From contig CAMBEP010000005.1 in the NCBI GenBank assembly GCA_945865635.1, forward strand, positions 62,001 to 126,000: 64,000 nt of DNA, given 5' to 3'. This stretch comes from Candidatus Kuenenia stuttgartensis (GTDB lineage: Bacteria > Planctomycetota > Planctomycetia > Isosphaerales > Isosphaeraceae). Below the pieces are notes generated by a model. The model searched no databases, was not told where the DNA came from, and worked only from the letters and a program-made list of their open reading frames with translations. The position numbers were made by a program, and so were the translations under genes. Shown here piece by piece: positions 28,798 to 36,999 of the stretch (within the stretch, counting starts at the first letter, position 1; every line of letters starts with the position of its first letter).

Positions 28798-31700
28798 CAA
28801 TGTCGTTCTCGGAAGGCCCATCAACCTTGCCGCCTGGCTCCGATTTCCACCCGCTTCTCGAAGCGCGTCAAGAATCTGCACCCGCTCATATTCCAAGGCT
28901 TCTTCCTCAATCTCCTTGATCGAACCGCGAGCGACACCCACCTTTGAATTCAAGTTTGCGGAGACCACTTGCGACGATCGATTCTCGCGGCCCCAAATCT
29001 CCTCTGCGCTGGAATTGAATTTCCGGGCCTGCGCCCGAACTGTGGATCGGCCCACAAGTTTCCCCCTCTGAGGGTTACGACCCGTTGCGGTTTGGATTTC
29101 AATTGGCATGTCGCCCGTCTGGATCGTATCACCGTCGGCCAAAACAATCGCCCGCTCAATACAATTTTCAAGCTCGCGAATATTCCCCTGCCAATTGTAG
29201 GCCATTAAAACTTCAACCGCCTCGTGAGAAATCTTTGTCACCGGTTTTTGAAGCTTCTGGCCGCATGTATTCAGAAAATGCAGGGCCAGTGAGAAAATAT
29301 CCTCCTTCCGCTCTCGAAGCGAGGGAGTGCGCAGGCTGATGACATTCAGCCGATAATACAAATCCTCACGAAAACTCCCTTGCTGAATCATTGTTTCAAG
29401 GTCGCGGTGGGTGGCAGCAATCACACGCACATCAACTTTCATGCTCTGCGAACTGCCAACCCGCTCAAACGTTTTTTCCTGCAGAAAACGCAACAGCTTG
29501 ATCTGAGTCTCAAGACTGATATCGCCAATTTCATCAAGAAAAATGGTGCCACCATCGGCCTGTTCAAATCGGCCGGCCCGCTCCCGATCAGCCCCTGTGA
29601 ATGCACCTTTGACATGCCCAAAAAGCTCGGATTCCAGAAGAGAACTCGAAAGGCTTGCACAATGCACAGAGACATACGATTTTGAACTTCGCGGGCTCGC
29701 CTGATGAATCGCCCGTGCGATCAACTCTTTACCCGTGCCTGTTTCGCCACGAACCAACACAGCCGACGAGGAATCAGCCACCTTCCGAGCCTGCCGTATC
29801 AAGGCCCGAATCGGCACGCTCGACCCAATAATCGACGAAAACTCATCGGACTCCTTGCACTCAGATTCCGCCACCTCTGGCCCTGGCCCCAATCCACCGG
29901 AAGCATCGGCCCCATCCTCATGGGTCCAAGAAAAGGAAACTCCCTTTTGGGATAACTGGTCCTGCAACACCAGAATCCGTCTCTGCTGCTCCGCAATTTT
30001 TTCGACCTTGTCTCTCAGTTCCCGATTCGCAACTTCCAATGTGGTCTGCATTTCCACCGAATGCAGGCCCAGGCTCGCAACTGTCCCCAAGGCCCTCAAA
30101 AAGGCCGTTTCCTCAGGCTCATAAGGCAGGCCGCTTGGCTTCGGACCAAGAATCAAAAAGCCCACAAGCCGACCCGTCGATTCCAGACCAACCGCCAATT
30201 CCGCGCCCAACGAGATCATCAAATCCTTGGCCGATTCCTTAAGCCGATCCCCCTCATCATTCGGCTCATCCAAATGCAAGCCCGCATTCCCCTTAAGATA
30301 TTCAATCAGAGGGCTGTCAAATGCAATCGTTCTCGCATCCGGTTGAGGCCCCGTAAAGGCTTGCAAGGCCAAGGATCCATCCGGCTGATCCGTCAAATAA
30401 ATGGCTCCCCAATCGGCCCGGATCACCTCACCTGTTGCCTCCAATAAGCGATTGCTCAGAGTGGCACGATCCAAAAGACTTTCAAACGCCACTTCAATCT
30501 GACGCATGGCTTTATCGAACTTGTATTTCTCGCGAAAAAAACGTCGGTCCAGGGCCTTGTGAAATTGCTCGCGAAGCGCACCCGAAGCCACAAGCAAAAC
30601 CAGCGCAGATCCCGCTGCCGCAATGATCTCAAACGAGCCTTCCCCAGATCGCAACCGATCTCCAATAAACAGGCCTCCGACCACCAGCAAGAGCGAATAG
30701 ACCAACCCTGCACCCAACGATACCGCCAGATAAAGCACACCACGACTTAATAACCGGTCGGCCTGAATCAGCCGATAGCGTGTGATGCTAAAGGCATAAG
30801 CTGTTGTAAACAATAGTGATACTACAAACATAGGCCATGCCGCCGCACCGCCCCGGCCTAGAATGCTGGAATCCAGAACCGCTCGATAAAGCACATAAAC
30901 AATCAGCGGCAAGGAGAGAATCGAGGCCAGCAAAATCCACTGAATCTGCCCCTTCTGACTCTCTGTGGAAGCACGCTTGTAACCCGCATAAAGACAAATC
31001 ACGCAAAGTCCATAAATCAAAGCCGATAGCCCAACGCAAAATAATGCCAGCCAGCGAAGCCAGACAGCCGCTTGCAAAGCCTGCCCCGACTCCGAAAATC
31101 GTGAGTAACGCAACCAGACCATGTTGACGGCAAGCAGCAAGGAACAAATCGTCGGAACTGCATAAATCAGACGATTGATCCATCGTTTGTATCTTGTGTA
31201 AATCGGCGTTTCTGTTGGAAAAACCAGGTAAAAATGGAGGTTGGCCCACGGCAGAAAAACGCCGCACGCTGTGAATACGTGGATCAACGGACGCGAAATC
31301 ACAATTTCCGTCCAGTGATATCCACCCATAAAGGCGCCAAAGGTCAAAACGCAAATCAAAAAGAAAATGGCAGCACTCGGATCTCTCGGACGCTTCCAGA
31401 AAACCCGGGCACCTATCACAAAAATAAAGATCTCTTGCACAAACCAGACAATCGACGAGGCATACGTCCAAAACGGACGTCGACGAACCAGAACATTCGA
31501 CTGCTTCGTCACTTCCTGCGGATCGACCCAAACCACATCCAGCTTCTCTCCAACCTGCAAATCACGCAAGGCCTGAACCAGGTCGGGGTAATTTCGAATC
31601 GGGCTGGAACCAAGCTGAATGATGTTCGAACCCAACTCCGGCATGGCCGGATTCCAATCGTAATCGCCAGTGTCGATCCGATCCCTGACCATCGTGCCCA

Positions 31701-31869
31701 AGACAAATCTCAGACCGATATCACCTGAAAGTGAAACTAGGGAAAGCACGCTGAATGAATAAACCAGGACAGCTACAGTCGCGCTGCCCACAACCCACGA
31801 AACGAAGGTCCGGAACGACTTTTCGCCGCGATTTCCGACCGAAAAACCCAAGTTGCTCAATCGGCTCAT
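28765..31869 (-). CDS. Membrane-anchored sigma-54-dependent activator (PDZ-TM-GAF-AAA+-Fis)
   Basis: 1034 residues from ATG 31869, with AGGA about 10 nt upstream; a frame to 31962 is less likely. Order: a TM helix (about 20-45); an extracytoplasmic PDZ-like segment (80-118, [18 protein letters not shown]); about eight more TM helices (135-430); a GAF domain (460-610); a coiled coil; a sigma-54 AAA+ domain (680-905) with Walker A GETGTGKE (708-715), the sigma-54-contacting GAFTGA loop (755-760) and Walker [11 protein letters not shown]; and a Fis-type HTH (990-1030). It should sense an envelope or lipid signal and open sigma-54 promoters. The adjacent alpha/beta hydrolase promoter is an obvious candidate target. 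Confidence 0.92.
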   Translation of the reverse strand: MSRLSNLGFSVGNRGEKSFRTFVSWVVGSATVAVLVYSFSVLSLVSLSGDIGLRFVLGTMVRDRIDTGDYDWNPAMPELGSNIIQLGSSPIRNYPDLVQALRDLQVGEKLDVVWVDPQEVTKQSNVLVRRRPFWTYASSIVWFVQEIFIFVIGARVFWKRPRDPSAAIFFLICVLTFGAFMGGYHWTEIVISRPLIHVFTACGVFLPWANLHFYLVFPTETPIYTRYKRWINRLIYAVPTICSLLLAVNMVWLRYSRFSESGQALQAAVWLRWLALFCVGLSALIYGLCVICLYAGYKRASTESQKGQIQWILLASILSLPLIVYVLYRAVLDSSILGRGGAAAWPMFVVSLLFTTAYAFSITRYRLIQADRLLSRGVLYLAVSLGAGLVYSLLLVVGGLFIGDRLRSGEGSFEIIAAAGSALVLLVASGALREQFHKALDRRFFREKYKFDKAMRQIEVAFESLLDRATLSNRLLEATGEVIRADWGAIYLTDQPDGSLALQAFTGPQPDARTIAFDSPLIEYLKGNAGLHLDEPNDEGDRLKESAKDLMISLGAELAVGLESTGRLVGFLILGPKPSGLPYEPEETAFLRALGTVASLGLHSVEMQTTLEVANRELRDKVEKIAEQQRRILVLQDQLSQKGVSFSWTHEDGADASGGLGPGPEVAESECKESDEFSSIIGSSVPIRALIRQARKVADSSSAVLVRGETGTGKELIARAIHQASPRSSKSYVSVHCASLSSSLLESELFGHVKGAFTGADRERAGRFEQADGGTIFLDEIGDISLETQIKLLRFLQEKTFERVGSSQSMKVDVRVIAATHRDLETMIQQGSFREDLYYRLNVISLRTPSLRERKEDIFSLALHFLNTCGQKLQKPVTKISHEAVEVLMAYNWQGNIRELENCIERAIVLADGDTIQTGDMPIEIQTATGRNPQRGKLVGRSTVRAQARKFNSSAEEIWGRENRSSQVVSANLNSKVGVARGSIKEIEEEALEYERVQILDALREAGGNRSQAARLMGLPRTTLLSRMKRHGLA

Positions 31870-32184
31870 AAAACCAAATTCCTGATGACGAAAACTGTCG
31901 ACTTCACTGTCATCATTAAACCATCTCGCAACTACCAACGTCAACAACCATTTTTTCGACACCCCAAATCGACACCCTTAGAGAAAGCGTCCAAGCTCGC
32001 CCACAACGACATCACAAGATACAAAAAGCCTTTAAAATTAGAGAGCTTACAGAATCAACACCCATCACTCTTACGGCCACTCGTCACCCCTAAAAACCAC
32101 TTTTCAACAACTTTCGACATGCCCACCCACACCCAGCCAAGTAGATCAAGTCAAGTTTCGTCACCCACAACCGATTTTTCACTA

Positions 32185-32201
32185 TTGGCACAGCAAATGC
32201 A
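32185..32201 (+). promoter_or_regulatory. Sigma-54 (-24/-12) promoter for the alpha/beta hydrolase
   Basis: TTGGCACAGCAAATGCA. The invariant GG (32187-32188) and GC (32199-32200) are 10 nt apart. Compared with TGGCACG-N4-TTGCW only two non-core bases differ. The predicted start is near 32212, about 72 nt before the ATG at 32284. An 8-bp direct repeat CGTCACCC (32082-32089 and 32159-32166) lies upstream where activator sites would be expected. No other structure or gene is seen in 31870-32283. Confidence 0.7.
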
Positions 32202-32283
32202 TGGTTGTTGACATTATTAAGAGCACCTGACGTAGCACTTCGAATAATCTGATCGCTTTTACAGAGCCAGAAGAGAAAACATC

Positions 32284-33165
32284 ATGCCCGCCGCAATCAG
32301 GATGAGCACGGTTTTTGGTTCGGATTCGAGTTCTGAATCCTGGACGATGGAACCGGATATGAGCAAGATGATTTGGTCCCGATGTGGGATGGTGCATCTC
32401 AATGGCGTAGGCCAGGGCCAGCCGATACTGGTTTTGCCGGGTCTTGCAGGTGGTTCCCGGATGCTGGGGCCCTTGATATCAAGGCTTGCTTTGGACTATC
32501 GGGTTTACTGGTTTGACTGGGCAGGCGAGGGGCGATCGTTTGCTTTGGAGGCGTTGCGTCAGGATGATCATCCGACCCGTCTTCTGGCGGATGTGTTGGA
32601 GGCGATCCCCGAGCCGACGGTCAATGTTCTGGGAATTTCTTATGGCGGCTGCGTCGCTTTGGATCTTGCTCAACACAAGCCTGAGAAGATGCAGCGGCTG
32701 ATCCTGACGGGAACGCCCGGCAAGCTGGAGCACGCCTGGGCATCCAGGCTGGTACACAAAGTATTGACTCGAATACCTTTACGTCCTGACAGTGCGTTCC
32801 TGAACCAGTTCTTCCGGATTTTGATGGGCGACCAGATGCGCGACTCTGCGATTGAGCAATTTGTGGCCGGTTGCATCTGGGGCACCGATCAGGCCATGAT
32901 GGCCAGGCGTCTGGACTGGCTCATGTCATTTGAGCTGACCGAATCGATTCGCAACATGAGCATCCCGACAACCATCCTCACAGGTGGCCGCGATGTGGTC
33001 GTTCCGCCGTTGTGTCAGGAGAAGCTTGCGAATCTATTACCTGAATGCGACATGTTTGTCATCAAGGAAGCTGGCCACCTTGGTTTTCTGACCCACACCA
33101 ATGCTTACATGGGCTATATCCATCAAGCCATGGCCAGTCGCATGTCGGCAGTTTCCATGGCTTAA
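32284..33165 (+). CDS. Alpha/beta-fold hydrolase
   Basis: 293 residues, no signal peptide. ILVLPGLAGGSRMLGPLISR is the oxyanion-hole strand. VNVLGISYGGCVALDLA holds the nucleophile elbow (G-x-S-x-G, Ser in GISYGG). TILTGGRDVVVPPLCQE carries the acid residue and IKEAGHLGFLTH the catalytic His. The triad is thus complete. The protein resembles esterase, lipase or haloperoxidase-like members; the substrate is unknown. It is preceded by a sigma-54-type promoter and lies divergent from a sigma-54 activator, suggesting regulated expression. Confidence 0.88.
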   Translation: MPAAIRMSTVFGSDSSSESWTMEPDMSKMIWSRCGMVHLNGVGQGQPILVLPGLAGGSRMLGPLISRLALDYRVYWFDWAGEGRSFALEALRQDDHPTRLLADVLEAIPEPTVNVLGISYGGCVALDLAQHKPEKMQRLILTGTPGKLEHAWASRLVHKVLTRIPLRPDSAFLNQFFRILMGDQMRDSAIEQFVAGCIWGTDQAMMARRLDWLMSFELTESIRNMSIPTTILTGGRDVVVPPLCQEKLANLLPECDMFVIKEAGHLGFLTHTNAYMGYIHQAMASRMSAVSMA

Positions 33166-33331
33166 GCCGTTTCGAAATTAACGCCGTCACCGAGTTCGAA
33201 TTGGTCTCTGGCATTTTTCTGAAGCGGCCCTTCTTGCACGGTACACTGGATGAGACGACGATACCTGTCGACCTAATCCACAAACTGTTTGCTGGATTGG
33301 TTTTCAATGTTGTTCAGGCCTTGAGGGAATT

Positions 33332-33369
33332 AAAAAAAGGGCCAAAGTGGCTGGAATCGGCCATGGCCC
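33332..33369 (-). terminator. Intrinsic terminator on the minus strand with no minus-strand gene
   Basis: Read on -, GGGCCA-TGGC ... GCCA-(3-nt bulge)-TGGCCC is followed by seven T (complement of 33332-33338). The outer arms are 33339-33344 and 33364-33369, the inner arms 33348-33351 and 33360-33363. On + there is no T-run after it. The nearest + gene ends at 33165, so this terminator serves a minus-strand transcript. Confidence 0.6.
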
Positions 33370-33456
33370 TGGCGGATCATTGGGGAAATCCAGGATCTCT
33401 CCTGACAGGCTGAAATGTGGGTAAGCCTTGCTTGTGGAAGGCCTTTAACGCATCGC
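33336..33456 (-). ncRNA. Candidate small RNA ending at the orphan terminator
   Basis: A perfect minus-strand TATAAT (complement of 33463-33468) lies about 125 bp before the minus-strand terminator, predicting a transcript of about 120 nt. The -35 region is poor (GCACCG at 17 nt), so the promoter is weak evidence. A 145-codon minus frame spanning 33330-33767 has no recognisable protein features and runs into the terminator stem, which argues against a protein. Speculative. Confidence 0.3.
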
Positions 33457-33628
33457 CGGTGGATTATACCCATGGTCATGCCTTGCGGTGCCAGGTGTGT
33501 GATCATGGCCAACTTGAGTAAAATTGGCTGGCAAAATCGTTCTTTAAAAACCTCGCAAAATGGAATCATCGCCTTATAAACAAGCGTTCTCAAGCAAGGC
33601 CTGAGTTCTGTCCGAGCGATTGGACTAT

Positions 33629-33656
33629 TTGAAGAATATGGCCAAGGGGCTATACT
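33629..33656 (+). promoter_or_regulatory. Candidate promoter for the DAHP synthase leader
   Basis: TTGAAG (33629-33634), 16-nt spacer, TATACT (33651-33656). Transcription would start near 33663 and give a leader of about 290 nt before the DAHP synthase, containing the leader ORF and attenuator. Confidence 0.45.
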
Positions 33657-33797
33657 AGTTAAAGCTGTCATGGAGAAACTCCAAGCCATGTCAGTTCGTG
33701 TCATGCAAAACGTAGCATGACGGACCAAGCTCTTTTCACCACTCGAGGCTGGACTCCCGTGGAACAAGAGGCAATGAAACGTAAAGGAGGTGATCGC

Positions 33798-33830
33798 GTG
33801 CGTATCGAAGACCAGAGGTGGTCGTCATAA
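33798..33830 (+). CDS. Leader peptide of the DAHP synthase attenuator, 10 aa
   Basis: GTG-initiated 10-codon frame encoding MRIEDQRWSS, TAA at 33828-33830. It is preceded by AAAGGAGGTGATC (33783-33795), a match to the full anti-Shine-Dalgarno sequence, with GGAGG 7 nt before the GTG. This is the strongest ribosome site in the window, placed before a frame too short for a normal protein. The single Trp codon (33819-33821) is near the end. It lies just upstream of mutually exclusive hairpins, as in translation-coupled attenuators. Confidence 0.6.
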   Translation: MRIEDQRWSS

Positions 33831-33838
33831 AGGCGACT

Positions 33839-33913
33839 GACGGGTTGCCCGTCGGGCGGCCACAACTCAAAGGGCGGGCCTGATCTTAAAATTTCAGGCT
33901 CGTCCTGATTTTT
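33839..33913 (+). promoter_or_regulatory. Transcription attenuator upstream of DAHP synthase
   Basis: Segment 1 GACGGG (33839-33844) can pair with segment 2 CCCGTC (33848-33853). Segment 2, extended as GCCCGTC, can instead pair with GGCGGGC (33873-33879) within segment 3. Segment 3 AGGGCGGGCCTGA (33871-33883) pairs with segment 4 TCAGGCTCGTCCT (33894-33906) as a 13-bp stem with two G-U pairs, followed by TTTTT (33909-33913), an intrinsic terminator. The alternative pairings give the classic terminator/antiterminator choice, 38 nt before the aroF-type start codon. Confidence 0.65.
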
Positions 33914-33951
33914 CTTCATGTAATAAAAAACGAACGGGAGCGACGGCAACG

Positions 33952-34965
33952 ATGATCGTGGTAATGAACAGCGACGCAGGCGATGAAGCCATTGAGCGAG
34001 TGGTCGACCAGATTAAGGAGCTTGGCCTTTCACCGCAAGTGATTCGCGGCACGCATCAGACAGTTGTGGCCGCGATTGGTGAGGAGCGTTCTGGATTGTT
34101 GGAAGCCCTTGAGCCTATGACCGGGGTTGAGAAAGTCCTGCCAATTATGGATCCATACAAGCGGGCCAGCCGGGAACTACGCTCTGAACCAACCGTTGTG
34201 GAAACCCACGGCCTGACCATTGGCGGCAAGGCCATTGCCATGATCGCCGGTCCCTGCTCTGTGGAAAGCCTTGAGCAGATCGTATCCATTGCCAAGCGGC
34301 TCAAAGCTTTGGGTGCCACCGGCCTGAGGGGCGGCGCATTCAAGCCTCGTACCAGCCCTTACAGCTTTCAGGGCCATAAGCTTGAAGGCCTCAAGATGCT
34401 GGCCGAGGCACGCAATGCCACAGGCCTGGCTATTGTGACAGAAGTCATGGCTCCGGAACATGTTCCGATGGTCGCTGAATATGCGGACGTGCTCCAGATT
34501 GGGGCCCGCAACATGCAGAATTACCAGCTCCTGCAAGCCGTTGGCGAATGCGGCAAGCCAGCCTTGCTCAAGCGAGGGATGAGTTCCACGATGGACGAAT
34601 TCCTGCTGGCGGCCGAATACATTCTCGATCGGGGCAATCCGAACGTCATTCTTTGCGAGCGCGGCATACGTACCTTCGAGGATCACACTCGCTTCACCTT
34701 GCCTCTGACCACCGTGCCCTACCTCAAGCAAAAAACCCACCTACCTGTGATTGTGGACCCCTCGCACGGCACCGGCAAGGCCTCTCTGGTGGCGGCCATG
34801 TCCAAAGCCTCCATAGCAGCCGGTGCCGACGGGTTGATTCTGGAAGTGCATGAAGACCCCAAAAAGGCTATGTCCGATGGCTCCCAGACCATCACCCCTG
34901 CGGCTTTTGAGCAAATCATGACCGATTGCCGGCGGATTGCCGAAGCCGTAGACCGCTCGTTGTGA
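33952..34965 (+). CDS. aroF: 3-deoxy-7-phosphoheptulonate (DAHP) synthase, type I-beta with regulatory domain
   Basis: 337 residues. An N-terminal ferredoxin/ACT-like regulatory domain (about 1-70: [20 protein letters not shown], ending EKVLPI) precedes the barrel, as in Thermotoga-type enzymes inhibited by Tyr or Phe. Barrel motifs are [66 protein letters not shown] and [11 protein letters not shown]. It condenses PEP and erythrose-4-phosphate, the entry step of the shikimate pathway. An attenuator lies directly upstream, giving it a second possible control layer. Confidence 0.94.
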   Translation: MIVVMNSDAGDEAIERVVDQIKELGLSPQVIRGTHQTVVAAIGEERSGLLEALEPMTGVEKVLPIMDPYKRASRELRSEPTVVETHGLTIGGKAIAMIAGPCSVESLEQIVSIAKRLKALGATGLRGGAFKPRTSPYSFQGHKLEGLKMLAEARNATGLAIVTEVMAPEHVPMVAEYADVLQIGARNMQNYQLLQAVGECGKPALLKRGMSSTMDEFLLAAEYILDRGNPNVILCERGIRTFEDHTRFTLPLTTVPYLKQKTHLPVIVDPSHGTGKASLVAAMSKASIAAGADGLILEVHEDPKKAMSDGSQTITPAAFEQIMTDCRRIAEAVDRSL

Positions 34966-35077
34966 CCCAACACCAAGCTTACGGACCAGAGGCCCGGCCG
35001 GCCACCGGCCTGGTGCTTAAAGTCGGGTTTCTGTTCTGGTTTTGCGTGGTTTCAACGCATTTTTCAGAACCACTTCG

Positions 35078-35105
35078 TTGACTTGCAGGCGTTTTCATGT
35101 ATGCT
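35078..35105 (+). promoter_or_regulatory. tRNA-Leu promoter
   Basis: TTGACT (35078-35083), 16-nt spacer, TATGCT (35100-35105), with the tRNA beginning 18 nt after the -10 element. Good spacing and position for a tRNA promoter. Confidence 0.55.
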
Positions 35106-35122
35106 AGATGTGTCAATAAGTT

Positions 35123-35205
35123 GCCGAAGTGGCGGAATGGCAGACGCGTCGGATTCAAAATCCGATGCCCGCAAGGGTGTGTGGGTTCGAGTCCCACCTT
35201 CGGTA
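35123..35205 (+). tRNA. tRNA-Leu (anticodon CAA)
   Basis: Acceptor arms GCCGAAG and CTTCGGT with discriminator A, D-arm starting TGGCGGAATGGCAGACGC, anticodon stem TCGGA/TCCGA around loop TTCAAAA (anticodon CAA, reading UUG), a long class II variable arm (GCCCGCAAGGGTG) and T-arm GTGGG-TTCGAGT-CCCAC. The class II arm plus CAA anticodon identify leucine. The G1-U72 terminal pair is slightly unusual. CCA is not encoded. Confidence 0.95.
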
Positions 35206-35218
35206 CTGATCGATAAGC

Positions 35219-35247
35219 GACCGCGGCCAGTCTTGGTCGCGGTTTTT
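35219..35247 (+). terminator. Intrinsic terminator after tRNA-Leu
   Basis: CCGCGGCCA (35221-35229), 4-nt loop, TGGTCGCGG (35234-35242), nine pairs with one G-U, followed by TTTTT (35243-35247). It lies 14 nt after the tRNA and 30 bp before purE. Confidence 0.8.
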
Positions 35248-35276
35248 CTATTTCACGATCCGGATCACTCAAAAAG

Positions 35277-35807
35277 ATGCCTGAGACATCGCAATCGATC
35301 ATCCCTGAAGATGGCCCTTTGGTCGGAATCATCATGGGCTCTGCCTCCGATTGGCCGACCATGAAACATGCCGCCGACATGCTTGAAATTCTTGGAGTGA
35401 CCTATGAGGCCAAGGTAGTCTCAGCCCATCGCACCCCCGATCGCATGTTTGAATATGCAAAATCAGCCGCCCAGCGCGGCCTTCAAGTGATCATTGCCGG
35501 AGCAGGCGGAGCCGCCCACCTGCCGGGCATGGTTGCCGCCCTCACGCATTTGCCCGTCCTGGGCGTGCCGGTCGAAAGCCGTGCCCTGAAGGGTCAGGAC
35601 TCCCTGCTTTCAATCGTTCAGATGCCAAAGGGCATCCCGGTAGGCACTCTGGCGATCGGCGAGGCCGGAGCCGCCAATGCCGGGCTTCTGGCCGGTGCGA
35701 TTCTCGCACTTGTGCGGCCTGACATCCGCGAAAAGCTCCAAAGCTTTCGGGCCAATCAGTCCGCATCCGTACCCATAAGCCCACCAGCCGACCTAAAAAC
35801 TCACTGA
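35277..35807 (+). CDS. purE: N5-carboxyaminoimidazole ribonucleotide mutase
   Basis: 176 residues. [21 protein letters not shown] is the PurE phosphate-binding loop; the conserved Ser-Asp motif is intact. [18 protein letters not shown] carries the catalytic His, and [20 protein letters not shown] and [20 protein letters not shown] complete the octameric class I fold. It converts N5-CAIR to CAIR in purine synthesis. PurK, which makes N5-CAIR, follows 7 bp later, confirming the class I (mutase) type. Confidence 0.96.
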   Translation: MPETSQSIIPEDGPLVGIIMGSASDWPTMKHAADMLEILGVTYEAKVVSAHRTPDRMFEYAKSAAQRGLQVIIAGAGGAAHLPGMVAALTHLPVLGVPVESRALKGQDSLLSIVQMPKGIPVGTLAIGEAGAANAGLLAGAILALVRPDIREKLQSFRANQSASVPISPPADLKTH

Positions 35808-35814
35808 CACGCTG

Positions 35815-36999
35815 ATGAACGATTCCACTCTAAAACCCGGTGATACTCTCGGCTTGATCGGCGGCGGCCAGCTCGGTCGCATGTTTACCCAGGCCGCCCA
35901 GCGCATGGGCTTTCAGGTGGCCGTAATCGATCCCGACAGACATTGCCCGGCCGCTCAGGTTGGAGCCATTCCGATCACTGGCCGATGGGATGACAGACAG
36001 ACCCTCGAAAAACTGGCCCAGATCAGCAAAGCCACAACCGTCGAGTTTGAAAACATCCCAGCCCGCGCCTTGTTTTACCTCGAAAAACTCGGTGTGGCAT
36101 GCCGGCCAGGCTGGCGCGGCCTTTGGGTCAGCCAGAACCGGATTCGCGAAAAGCGGTTTCTCGAACGCCTGGGATGCCCTCTCCCATTCTGGTGCGAGAT
36201 TTGTTCAGAATCGGACCTGGATCGAGCCGCCCGCACCGTGGGCCTGCCCCTGATCTTAAAAACAGCCGCCGAAGGATACGACGGCAAGGGCCAGGCAAGA
36301 GTGGAATCCGCCTCGCAATTGGCCGATGCCTGGAACTCCATGGGCCAGCGCCCATGCGTGGCGGAATCGCTTGTCCAGTTTCAGGCAGAGCTCTCAATCA
36401 TTGCCGGGCGCGACCAATTTGGCGCAATTGCCTGCCACGGCCCAATGTGGAATCATCACACCCATCACATCCTGGATTGGTCGATTTACCCTTCACCATT
36501 CGGCCCGATCATCACAACCGAGGCCGTGAAAATTGCTCGCCGAGTGGTGGAATCGTTGGGCCACGTTGGGCTGATGACCGTTGAGCTTTTCCTGACCAAC
36601 GACGGCCACCTGATCGTCAACGAGCTGGCCCCACGACCCCACAACTCCGGGCACTGGACCATCGAGGGCTCGCCCACCAGCCAGTTCGACCAACAGGCAC
36701 GCATTCTGGCCGGGTGGTCAATCGGCGACACCTACAGCAGCACCCCCGCCTGCATGGGCAACCTCCTGGGCGACATCTGGACCAACGGCGAACCAGCCTG
36801 GGCCGAGTCTTTACAGGCCGACCCAGGCATAAAATTACACCTTTATGGCAAGACATCGCCGAAGCCCGGGCGTAAAATGGGGCATCTCACCGTAATCGAC
36901 ACCGACCCACGCCAAGCTCTGGCCCGTGTCCAGGCAGCTCGTCATACGCTGAAATCCCAGGCCCGACCCTCATGCCAATCGACATCGCAACTGGCCTGA
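35815..36999 (+). CDS. purK: N5-carboxyaminoimidazole ribonucleotide synthase
   Basis: 394 residues, ATP-grasp. LGLIGGGQLGRMFTQAAQRM opens the biotin-carboxylase-like N-domain. LPLILKTAAEGYDGKGQARV is the ATP-binding glycine loop, and LIVNELAPRPHNSGHWTIEG carries the metal-binding Glu/Asn residues diagnostic of PurK. It uses ATP and bicarbonate to carboxylate AIR. It is translated with purE (7-bp gap). Its last 28 bp overlap the next gene in another frame. Confidence 0.95.
   Translation: MNDSTLKPGDTLGLIGGGQLGRMFTQAAQRMGFQVAVIDPDRHCPAAQVGAIPITGRWDDRQTLEKLAQISKATTVEFENIPARALFYLEKLGVACRPGWRGLWVSQNRIREKRFLERLGCPLPFWCEICSESDLDRAARTVGLPLILKTAAEGYDGKGQARVESASQLADAWNSMGQRPCVAESLVQFQAELSIIAGRDQFGAIACHGPMWNHHTHHILDWSIYPSPFGPIITTEAVKIARRVVESLGHVGLMTVELFLTNDGHLIVNELAPRPHNSGHWTIEGSPTSQFDQQARILAGWSIGDTYSSTPACMGNLLGDIWTNGEPAWAESLQADPGIKLHLYGKTSPKPGRKMGHLTVIDTDPRQALARVQAARHTLKSQARPSCQSTSQLA

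Noticed and set aside
33330..33767. 145-codon minus-strand frame between hydrolase and DAHP synthase
   Set aside because: No ribosome site or recognisable features. It runs into a terminator stem and opposes the DAHP leader peptide and promoter.
34978..35022. GC-rich inverted repeat after the DAHP synthase
   Set aside because: Pairing around CACCA...TGGTG and GGCCGG...CCGGCC is imperfect and no T-run follows, so I do not call a terminator.
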